NCBI GenBank assembly: GCA_944989445.1
Contig: CALYLW010000426.1
Location: forward strand, 22,501-86,500
Source of the DNA: Ampullaceana balthica
Taxonomy: Eukaryota > Mollusca > Gastropoda > Lymnaeidae
Reading direction: 5' to 3'
DNA: 64,000 nucleotides
Part shown: positions 55,440 to 64,000 of the stretch, piece after piece
Position numbering within the stretch: the stretch's first letter is position 1
Layout of the letters: the number at the start of each line of letters is the position of its first letter
Translations under genes and position numbers: made by a program
Notes under the pieces: model-generated
Seen by the model: the letters and a program-made list of their open reading frames with translations, nothing else
The model's database searches: none
What the model was told of the DNA's origin: nothing

Positions 55440-55968
55440 ATATTTAAACGCAATTTCCAACAAAGAATGTCCAATTTTTTTACTCAAGGGAAATCATTCT
55501 AGATTACACTAAAATTAATTTCAAATCAATAATTCTGAATTTAAACAAAACAATTCCTATCTACAAATTGCTGCTAAAATTACGGGAGTCGAACGAAAAG
55601 AGATTTTTCAAAAATTTCCGTCTCCAACATTGCTCTAAATATTATTAGCTATCGATTGACGTTTGTTTCAAAACCGATAGATGTTATGGTTGGCGAGAAA
55701 TTGACAAAATACTGATATTTTTTCGTTTTTGTTTTTGTTTTTTTTGTTTTGTTTTTTCTGATTTTCCAGGAAAACAAGTAAACGTTTTCGGTATATATTT
55801 TTTTGGCCCGTGCACATCCTTGGGACCTCCTTAAAATATTTACAAATGACCCGAACCCTCTAACTGGTATGATTCAGGAGGAGTTGCATGATCAAGCTCG
55901 AACAGTCAGGACAGACATTTCAAATATATAAACCGCATTTTTGAATGGGAAATTGCGTTAAAAATGTC
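55440..55968. mobile_element. MITE-like repeat, family M2, copy 2
   Basis: Matches 28750-29385 without that copy's internal duplication. Ends are TTTAAACGCAATTTCCAAC and GGGAAATTGCGTTAAAAA. No ORF is present. Confidence 0.65.
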
Positions 55969-55979
55969 GTGGAAATATT

Positions 55980-56250
55980 TCAGTGATCGTGTCGAATGCA
56001 CTACAACAAATTAACAATGTTGTACAAAAGGAAGGTTGATCACGAGACAAACTTGTTGAAGGATGATCTTTGTCGTGTAGGCTGGTCGAGGGTAAGACAA
56101 CTCGGTATGCTGTGTCTCTTCCCGAAATTTTGGAGAAGTCTTTATACCTGCGACACTTCTTATATCTTATTCAATAAATCCCGCCTTACTCTAGTCTAGT
56201 TTTTGCTACTTTATTGTGTGTTGCGTCTGGTATCGAATGGGACGATACCC
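55980..56250 (+). mobile_element. LTR-like end with primer-site-like sequence
   Basis: A GC-richer stretch with AATAAA at about 56172 is followed 55 bases later by GTTGCGTC, then TGGTATCGAATGGGACGA. The arrangement polyadenylation signal, short U5, TGG... primer site resembles an LTR 3' edge. No second LTR or pol sequence is seen. Tentative. Confidence 0.35.
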
Positions 56251-56544
56251 AAATGGCGATTGACATTCATTGAGAATGATACACCAAGTACTTGAGCGAC
56301 TACCTTAAATAAAATGTATTATTCAATCTTGATGATACAATTTTAGTCAAAGATTAATCAAATATTTGCACATAGCTGTCTTGTAGTTATGAATAAACAG
56401 CAACAAGTGAGAAATTTAAAAAAAAGAAAAATGTATATGAATGAAATATTTTTTTATTTTTGAGTATTTACAAAATAAATGTTGGTTAGGTAGAATGCGA
56501 ACTTTCTACTTACAGCTTGATCATAGTCCCACTTGTTTAATGTT
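56251..56544. other. Gene-free AT-rich region
   Basis: Nothing recognised. Confidence 0.35.
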
Positions 56545-56785
56545 GTATATTCAGTGTTATTACAATAGAAGTAATGTAGTACATTCAGTGTTATTACAGT
56601 AGTATGTAATTCTCAGTACATTCAGTGTTATTACAGTAGTATGTTATGTAGTACATTCAGTGTTATTACAGTAGTATGTTATGTAGTACATTCAGTGTTA
56701 TTACAGTAGTATGTAATGTAGTACATTCAGTTTTATTACAGTAGTATGTAATGTAGTACTTTCAGTGTTATTAAAGTATGTATGT
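56545..56785. repeat. 35-bp minisatellite, about 6-7 units
   Basis: Units read GTACATTCAGTGTTATTACA followed by GTAGTATGTTATGTA, with small length changes in the first units. Confidence 0.9.
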
Positions 56786-56939
56786 ATTTGTGTTTCTTTT
56801 TAGTTCGTTTTTTTAAAGCCGATATAATAGCTTGCTCTACATTCTTTTAGATTTATGTTTTTATAGTACGTACTAGATATCATCAACATACATAATTCCC
56901 GTAATGGATGTAATGCTTCTTGGAAGTAATGCTGGTTGT

Positions 56940-57278
56940 TCAATAGTGCGCACCAAAAATTAGTGAACCAAAAATAACACTTTTCGAACGTTCCGCATAA
57001 AAAATTTTAATATGATAATAAATGAAATCAAATAAAAAATAAATAAAATAAATGAAAGTTCTTTATTACGTTATTTTTTTAATCTGATGTGTATTTATTT
57101 TAAAAACTTCCGTCATTTTTGACGAGTGATACGCCGCGGGTCTCTCCAGAGTTCCTTCTTTTCATTCACTCACAGTCGTTTTGCCTAAAACCCACCCCCA
57201 TTTTGACAACTGTGTCTTTCAGGAAGTCTTCACTCGTCACTAAATCATTAGCGGCGTATGTTACGCCGCGTGTCAGCT
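56940..57278 (+). mobile_element. Helitron 3' part with perfect terminal hairpin
   Basis: The 3' end is GCGGCGTA-TGT-TACGCCGC (perfect 8-bp stem), then GTGTCAG and CTAG at 57275-57278, followed by T. Upstream are the AATAACACTTTTCGAACG module and the CTTCCGTCATTTTTGACGAG inverted repeat. The 5' TC end could not be fixed. There is no ORF. Confidence 0.75.
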
Positions 57279-57289
57279 AGTTTAATATA

Positions 57290-57291
57290 TC

Positions 57292-57328
<37 letters not shown>

Positions 57329-57345
57329 TTATTATTATTATTATA
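57290..57345. repeat. (AAT)n followed by (ATT)n, self-complementary microsatellite
   Basis: About twelve AAT units, then GTT, then five ATT units. The two parts are complementary and could pair. Confidence 0.95.
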
Positions 57346-58390
57346 ATTTTACAATTAACATAATGTTGGGTTTTTCACATTCTCTCGCTTCTCTCTGCCT
57401 GCTTGTCTGTAGTTATTTTTTTTGTTTGTGAATTGATTAGGTGGGAAACGTTGAAATTTATAATCTACTTATTGTATCATTGTCAAACATATCGATAATA
57501 ATATAATATTAATTCAAATATATCTTAAACTTAGGTAAATTATTTTGTTAATCAATGGCTACAAATATATGAGTTTTATATTTATTATAAAATATACTTA
57601 ACCATCCTGGCCATATGTTTGAAAAAATGGAAGCTATCACATTAAACAATCAAGCGTAAACAAATTATTCTGTTATTCTAGAATCGTATAAGTCGATGTA
57701 CAACACTACTGATACACTAATATCTTTTATGTGCATCATAATAGGTTTTTGAGGTTCATAATTATCCGAATATTTAGGTCATGATTCGAACTTGCTAATA
57801 TTAACTATAAGTATTATTTACGTTACTTTGATAACCTACACAAATATATTTTGTGAAGACCAAAGCTCGTCACCTTTCCTTGCAGTCGAAGACTCCCATT
57901 AAAAAAAAAGTAAATGATTGTTTCCAATTATTTAAAAATTAAAGTTTGAAATCAAAAATATAGAAAAGAAAGAAATATTTTAAAGATCATATTTTCAAAA
58001 ATAATGTTCATTAAGGACAAAGTAATATGTTAGAAATCAGTTACATAAAATTAAATTCACTGCTATATAATCTAATGGGTTTTTTAAAGATTCTTTTTCC
58101 ACTAATAAATTAAAAGAACTACAAGGCAGAAAAATAGTTTTAGCTGATTTTCATTATTTGATACAAATTGTAAGATAAATGTCTTATCATATGGACTTGA
58201 CAGAAGGAATTTATGAAAACTTAAAATCAAAAAATTTGTTGGTTTGTACAATCCCATTATACTTCACTTTACAAATGAAGAGCTTAAGGGAAGAAACAGC
58301 TATGTGACATTTAATTTTTTTTAAAAATTTATTCCCTGTATCTGATAGAGGATCAAAAATAGAATGCTTTGAATTAGGTTATATGAAAAG
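57346..58390. other. Gene-free AT-rich region
   Basis: No gene, RNA or repeat family was recognised. Confidence 0.4.
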
Positions 58391-59070
58391 TAGGGCTGCG
58401 GAAATTAACGATTAATTTCTCGATTAATCGGTAAAATATTTTATCGTTTAAAATTATTTTAATCGATAAAAATTCGATTAAAATTAAAGAAATTATTTAT
58501 GATATTTAAAAATTTTTTTTATTAATAAATGATTAATTATTACTAATTAAAAATTATTTATTTATTATTTTACTTACAAACTTCTCCCGCGTAATATTAT
58601 AACTTATTTTATTAATTTATGTGGACCACCAGACGTCAACTAAAAAATGGCTGACAACATCAGCGCAGTTAAATTTAAACATATAACGGAAAATTTGAGC
58701 AAAAAAGTTGTTTTTAAGCTAACTACGGATGGTAAAGTCGAAGATGGTGAAAAAGTTTATTGTGTTCACTGCCATAAACAATTCTCTTTTAAAGGATCAA
58801 ATACATCACAAAAATCCGATCAAGTATCAACACATTGTTATATATATTAGTTCAAAATATACTTAATTTGCAATTTCTGTGAGACAGGAGAAATATCTCA
58901 ATAAAATAAAAAATAGTCAATTACCAGTTTTTGTTACTTACCTTGAAATGCTCAGTTTAATGACGTCATAAATTTCTATTTTTGGATTTAATCGAAATTA
59001 ACGATTAATAATTAATCGTTAATTTTTAAAAAGTTAACGATTAAATTTAAATTAATCGATAACAGCCTTA
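58391..59070 (+). mobile_element. hAT, TAGGGCTG family, with BED zinc-finger coding fragment
   Basis: Ends are TAGGGCTGCGGAAATTAACG and ATAACAGCCTTA, with a perfect 8-bp target duplication ATGAAAAG (58383-58390, 59071-59078). Subterminal AACGATTAAT-type repeats match the other members of the family. The interior differs from copies 1, 2 and 4 and contains a short BED-finger ORF. Confidence 0.85.
58647..58850 (+). pseudogene. BED-type zinc-finger fragment of a hAT transposase
   Basis: A 68-codon frame starting MADNISAVKFKH. It contains KVVFKLTTDGKVEDGEKVYC, then C-x2-C (CVHCHKQFSFKGSNTS) and a truncated His part (QKSDQVSTHCYIY). The Cys pair, spacing and SNTS block match N-terminal BED fingers of hAT transposases, which bind the element ends. 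No catalytic domain follows, so the element depends on a transposase from elsewhere. Truncation comes from internal deletion of the parent element (inference). Confidence 0.7.
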
Positions 59071-59078
59071 ATGAAAAG

Positions 59079-59696
59079 ATTAAGTCGCTCACCCTATTAT
59101 AAATTCAAATCTATTTTAGTTAATTTATAACAAATCTGTATAATTTTGCTCTTTAAAAGTTGAATATCTCAAAATTACAAAAATGTGACATAGCCGTTTC
59201 TTCCCTTGAGCTGTTCAAATATGTTCGTGTAGCTAGAGGATAACATCCAATAAATTATGTCCTTATTTCAGCCAACAAAACATCACAACTACCAGCATTG
59301 TAAGATATTTTAAAAGCTTTTTCTAAAAGAAGACTGTCTTTAAAAGTATATATTTCATTCAATATATTAATTTTTATTTTTTTAAATCTTGCTACAATTT
59401 TTTCTTTCATTTTATATATAATCAATGCTCCAATATGTATGAACCAAAAATATTTTTTCACAAAACAGAACCCTGGGACACTGAAATTAATTTTTATCAA
59501 AACGTCAGGTCGACTTAACCTTAATATCGGTAGCCATTGCACAACGGACATAGAAAAATGAAAAAGCAATTTCTTTATACCTGGACGAAATTTTTTACCA
59601 TACAAATTGGCGCACACTTAATTCCAATCCTACCGCCTCCCGTGGCTGTTTCATTGCAATAACGATCTTTAAATAATCACTGATGCTTATCTAAAG
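59079..59696. other. Gene-free region
   Basis: A 120-codon minus-strand frame at 59255-59617 shows no recognised domain and has composition typical of the surrounding AT-rich DNA; not called. Confidence 0.35.
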
Positions 59697-60085
59697 CAGT
59701 GATTCCCAAACTTGTAATTCTGAGCACGTGAATTTAAAAAATTCAATTGAGACTTTGAGCTGTCACAAATGTAATTTTGGTTTAGAAAAGTCGTTTGTAA
59801 AACTGCAATTAAATTTAAATAGAAATTTTAAATATATAAATTATTACAAAACATTTGAAATACTTTAGCTAATCAATGGGCTATTCTAAAATATGTTCTT
59901 CACTGTCCCTCTTAGCAGAAAGTATAGTTTAAAATTGTTTTCCAGTTTCTTATTTTTAATGCTTAGATGCCAGAATATCTTTAATTTAAAAAAACCAACT
60001 GTTAACTCATATTTTTATTCTAGATTTAGTCTCATACTTTAGCTACCACTACATCAGTACTGACACAAAAATTTGAGAACCGTTC
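59697..60085. mobile_element. hAT-type MITE (389 bp)
   Basis: The left end CAGTGATTCCCAAACTTGTA and the right end, reversed, GAACGGTTCTCAAATTTTTG are similar inverted repeats. The flanking octamers ATCTAAAG (59689) and ATCTCAAA (60086) may be a diverged target duplication. No ORF is present. Confidence 0.55.
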
Positions 60086-60411
60086 ATCTCAAACTTTAAT
60101 GTACAACAGGTATTAGTTAAATTAAAAAAGATTTTGTAGAGGATGTTATTCTAACCTCTTAAATTTGATCATACTTTTTATATTTTAAGTAATTTACTTG
60201 TAAAAATTTAGCGTGTAATTATATTGCATTTGGTAGTTTAATCAACTTTTTTTCCCGGTGTCGTGAGTATACGGGTTGAGATACACTGTACTTGTTATAG
60301 TTAATGAAGTGTACAGAGCACTAAATAACTTCATAGGTGGAGAAGAGGCGTTACAGTTTTAAAAGGAAAGAATGAACTAAGGTCAACTAAAATAAGGAAG
60401 TAAAAACATGT
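60086..60411. other. AT-rich spacer
   Basis: Nothing recognised. Confidence 0.35.
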
Positions 60412-60424
60412 ATCGCCATGACAT

Positions 60425-60652
60425 CCATCGTCATTAGCAACTGTCTAACATCTTGACCTGGACGCCATTCAGCAGGAACACTCAAGTTATATGCCATGAA
60501 GTCCAAAGCCATTAGCACCTGTCTAACATCTTGACCTCGACGCCACTCAGCAGGAACACTCAAGTTCTACCTCATGTCATACAACGTCATTAGCAACTGT
60601 CTAACATCTTGACCTCGACGCCTCTCAGCAGGAACACTCAAGCTCTACACGC
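60425..60652. repeat. 78-bp tandem repeat, 3 units
   Basis: Units read CATTAGCAACTGTCTAACAT then CTTGACCTCGACGCCACTCA and GCAGGAACACTCAAGTTCTA; starts at 60432, 60510 and 60588 give an exact 78-bp period. No open frame runs through. Confidence 0.9.
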
Positions 60653-60659
60653 CAGTTTA

Positions 60660-61920
60660 GTTTTAAAAAATTTAACGATTAAATTTTTTTTAACGATTAA
60701 TCGACCCACCACTTATAAATGTACTGGAAGTCAACAAGTAAAATATTTAAGCTGGTAAATATAAACTAATTTCCGGACGATTACACGAACATTTTGGTTT
60801 TATACTATTTACTTACGTGAATGTTCAAAATGTTGATAAAGGTGATTGTGTCCATTGAGAGAAATCGTTTGCCTACCATGCAGTGTTATTGTGTCCATTG
60901 AGAGAAATCGTTTGTCTACCATGCAGTGTTATTGTGTCCATTGAGAGAAATCGTTTGCCTACCATGCAGTGTTATTGTGTCCATTGAGAGAAATCGTTTG
61001 TCTACCATGCAGTGTTATTGTGTCCATTGAGAGAAATCGTTTGCCTACCATGCAGTGTTATTGTGTCCATTGAGAGAAATCGTTTGCCTACCATGCAGTG
61101 TTATTGTGTCCATTGAGAGAAATCGTTTGCCTACCATGCAGTGTTATTGTGTCCATTGAGAGAAATCGTTTGCCTACCATGCAGTGTTATTGTGTCCATT
61201 GAGAGAAATCGTTTGCCTACCATGCAGTGTTATTGTGTCCATTGAGAGAAATCGTTTGCCTACCATGCAGTGTTATTGTGTCCATTGAGAGAAATCGTTT
61301 GCCTACCATGCAGTGTTATTGTGTCCATTGAGAGAAATCGTTTGCCTACCATGCAGTGTTCACACTAAGTGTAAGCTTCGTTGGGCCATGGTCAAAGTTT
61401 TAAAAAAAATCGTGTGCAAATTTGCACAACGTCCATTTTTTGTTTAATATTTTACAAAATTTTCTGCGCAATGATTCTAAACTCCTGCGTGGCGTCGGTC
61501 AAATATCTACGCAGCAGCGCTGCTTAAAGGGAACATTGCTACCATGGTTCTAACACTTCGCTTACATATCCCATGTAAATCAAACATACACTACAGTACA
61601 GTATCGGAAACTTCAGCTGAAACAATCTACAGCTATGTGAACGATAGTTCAGCTCGACTAGTTATATTGTCAATAAGACCCGCTCATCACTTGAAACAAA
61701 TATTGTCAAAACACTTGTCTGTTTGCGTTGTTGGTTAAAAGATGTCATATAAAGAAGATATTCCAGTGTTATTTCGATTATTTTCGACAAGTACGTTTAA
61801 TAAATGTTACTTATGACACCATAAAATTTCAATTCTTGGCTTTAATCGAAATTAACGATTAATTAATCGTTAATTTTTCGAAAGTTAACGATTAAATTTT
61901 AATTAATCGTTAACAGCCCT
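60660..61920. mobile_element. hAT, TAGGGCTG family (copy 4), minisatellite-expanded
   Basis: The interior matches copies 1 and 2, but one segment is expanded to 12 tandem units (60842-61357), which accounts for the extra length. The right end is GTTAACAGCCCTA at 61920. The left terminal TAGGGCTG is missing or mutated. Confidence 0.75.
60842..61357. repeat. 43-bp minisatellite, 12 units, inside the hAT
   Basis: Units read GTTATTGTGTCCATTGAGAG then AAATCGTTTGCCTACCATGC and AGT. The exact period is 43 bp, with only C/T variation at one site in two units and GTGATTG in the first. Copies 1 and 2 of the element have this segment once (7388 and 24604). Confidence 0.95.
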
Positions 61921-62508
61921 AATTATTTAATAAGTTAAATTTTTATATAAAATTTAAATGTTTATATTCAGTTTATTATAGTCATTTATGACAATAATAA
62001 ACTTTGTTAAAAGGAATATTTAGATATTTGTTATGTATACATTGGAGGCACAATTGTTAAAATTGCAAGTTAATTTCGTATGGTTACCCCATATTCACTA
62101 CAATTACACATGCACCAAATGTCATATGACATAGAAAATATATTCTCGAATTAAATAGTTGACATTGACATTAACATAAAAAATCGAATATGGAAAAATC
62201 TCTTTTCTTCATTCATTTGATATTTTTCTCTCCTTTGAAAATATTCTTCCTTTAAAAATGATCTTTTTTCCAATTATATTATTCAGCTTTCATTATAAAT
62301 CTTTAGATTATTCTGCTGATAACTTGGTGCGCTCAAGCTATTTAGACAGCGTGGATCAGTGATTTGACACGGTTCACAGCCTGTTTTTATTACGTTATAC
62401 ATTAACGTAACATGGATTACCAAACCAAGCACATGCAATTTTATGTTTCGCTTAATTAACTTTTGCTTTTTGAATACGTTGAGTCTCTTTCAAAGCCTTT
62501 TTCTTGGC
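61921..62508. other. Gene-free AT-rich region
   Basis: Nothing recognised. Confidence 0.4.
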
Positions 62509-62612
62509 ACGGTCTATTGCCAGTATTCCCAGTCTTTACTATACGGTCTATTGTCAGTATTCCCAGTCTTTACTATACGGTCTATTGTCAGTATTCCCAG
62601 TCTTTCCTATTC
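62509..62612. repeat. 34-bp tandem repeat, 3 units
   Basis: Units read ACGGTCTATTGTCAGTATTC followed by CCAGTCTTTACTAT; starts at 62509, 62543 and 62577. The open frames read in all three phases across it are repeat artefacts. Confidence 0.9.
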
Positions 62613-63034
62613 CCTTTGCCTTATCAAACGCACGACGTCTCCATGTGGCATACCTTTATATTTCTAGAATATTTCTCATACATGTGTTGATAATGGTCTG
62701 CATTCTAATAAACTCTGCTTGACTCTAAACATGTCTTTCAAAGCTCAATTATATCTTTTATGTGATCTGTTTGAATTTTATGATACGCTGAATATCAATA
62801 TATTTTTTTAAACCATCTAAAAAATTTAGACACTAATTACATCATTCATGAGGTAGAAAATCTGCATTCGTAAATATTATTTTCTGTAACATATTTTATT
62901 TATTGCAAGGCCGTTGTTAAAATTTTAGAGTCGTCACAGAAACGAAAATATTATGTTAAAGTGGTTTAGAAAAATTGATCTTGCCTTCATTACCTATACT
63001 TTCATCTTGTACTCTATTCTCGAATGTATGTTGT
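62613..63034. other. Gene-free AT-rich region
   Basis: Nothing recognised. Confidence 0.35.
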
Positions 63035-63325
63035 TGCCTTATCTTATCTTATCTATACAGACGCTCCTTCTATGCAGAAGATAGTTGCGTCCACAGACCA
63101 TGACAGATGATCTGTTGGCAAATGATGCAGCTTTCACAGGCCACGGCTTTGTGGGTTCCACGCATTACCCAGCCGCTTAACTACATGTAGTGTTAGGTAC
63201 CCATTCTGAGCGGGGTGACTCAGGGACGCCCTAGGCCCCGGGAACAAACCCTTGCCTTCACACGGATTCGAACCCGTCGGTACGACAGTCCAGTGCGCTG
63301 CCACTCGACCACCGCGTCCCCTACT
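63035..63325 (-). mobile_element. tRNA-derived SINE with LINE-J-type 3' tail
   Basis: In minus orientation the head is GGGGACGCGGTGGTCGAGTG with A-box TGGTCGAGTGGC and, downstream, B-box GGTTCGAATCC. A GC-rich body follows (CCCGGGGCCTAGGGCGTCCC). The 3' end reads CTTCTGCATAGAAGGAGCGT, C, then TGTATAGATAAGATAAGATA. This last part matches the 3' end and (GATAA)n tail of LINE-J at 6070-6121. The SINE thus carries its partner LINE's recognition tail. It is complete in outline, about 290 bp. Confidence 0.85.
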
Positions 63326-64000
63326 CAATACCTCAATACCTACTAGCGTGATTACCATTTCTAAGGCGCTACTTTTTAATTGTTTACGTGTAAGTAGCAA
63401 TTTTAAAAACGAACTTGTATTTTTCTAAATCAAAATAGCTAAGCATATGAAATATGAATTAAGTTTGGAAACTCGTTAATTTATTTTATTTTGAGTAACT
63501 TCCTGAAATCCAATTTTCCTAAAACGTTTTACCCATATCCAACACCATGCTATCAAAGTCTTTCATAGTCTTTTTGTATACAAGTTGATGGCAACTGAGG
63601 AACGAAATGTGATAAGAAATTGGATAAGAAAATTGGTTAAGCATTTCTAACAACAAATAGCAATAAGTTGTTTTTGTTTTAAATTACAGTGTGGTCACAA
63701 ATATTCTTTAAACTATTTTAAAAAAGTAATATTTTAAACCCATCTTCTGTTTCCATTTTAATATCTAAAAAGAGTAAACTTTAAAAACATTTTATAGTAA
63801 CTAAGCAAATCCCCTTTAAAAAAAAAGTATATTTTGGATTTGTTTCAAATAGTTATGATGTTGGATAGCTTTACAGTTAAATAAACTTTGGGGTGCCAAT
63901 AATACAGTAAATATGATATCTTTCATTTGGATAGTGTTATCATTACATTATCCAATAGACCATGATCTTTTGCGAGAGTAGCAAATATTATATTTTAGAG
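63326..64000. other. Gene-free AT-rich region to window end
   Basis: No gene or repeat family was recognised. Confidence 0.35.

Noticed and set aside
59255..59617. 120-codon minus-strand open frame
   Set aside because: No recognised motif, Lys/Ile/Phe-rich composition as expected from AT-rich noncoding DNA, and no splice or start context.
60842..61357. 43-bp regular array as CRISPR-like
   Set aside because: Units are contiguous and near-identical, without spacers, inside a hAT element.
63230..63325. tRNA gene on the minus strand
   Set aside because: The boxes are good, but it continues directly into a SINE body and LINE-type tail.

Overview
The window is AT-rich (roughly 70% A+T by eye) animal nuclear DNA. 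It holds no prokaryotic operons and no long intact genes, but dense, nested and mostly dead transposable elements plus a few short exons with matching splice sites and phases. The element mix (non-LTR LINEs, tRNA-derived SINEs, many non-autonomous Helitrons, hAT elements and a Ty3/gypsy element with integrase directly after protease) suggests an invertebrate. A gastropod or other mollusc is my best guess, as inference only.

Host genes: a plus-strand gene enters from the left and ends at 8378. Three exons are visible: the C-terminal half of an Ig domain (1683-1822), a six-cysteine EGF/EB-like module (5384-5512), and a hydrophobic C-terminal exon with the stop (8290-8378). Intron phases agree at every junction. 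A second member of this family lies on the minus strand at 48345 to 44946 (four exons, broken). A 3' relic of a third lies at 54340 to 53340, also minus. The locus is therefore a small cluster of an Ig + EGF-like + membrane-tail family with one apparently healthy and two decayed members.

Layout. 1-9.9 kb: the plus-strand gene, with a LINE fragment, a TIR repeat, a 2.3-kb Helitron, a SINE, an LTR scrap and a hAT in its introns. 10-19.5 kb: a Ty3/gypsy-like element (LTR, gag, protease, integrase) split by a hAT in gag and an L2-like LINE in integrase. The LINE starts with a 20-copy 49-bp minisatellite derived from its own endonuclease. 19.5-33 kb: TIR repeats, Helitron relics, a jockey/CR1-like LINE, a degraded hammerhead-like motif, a Buster-type hAT relic, and long gene-free AT-rich DNA. 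33.2-35.1 kb: a hAT with perfect target duplication. 36.2-42.4 kb: an alternating Helitron array A-B-A'-B'. 43-48.4 kb: the second family member, with two abutting Helitrons in an intron. 48.6-53.2 kb: LTRs, another Helitron with a minisatellite and a solo LTR, and a hAT relic. 53.3-54.3 kb: the third family member. 54.6-64 kb: minisatellites, MITEs, a Helitron 3' end, hAT elements (one with a BED finger) and a SINE.

The only candidate for a working protein-coding gene is the 3' part of the plus-strand gene. Almost everything else is mobile DNA in various stages of decay.
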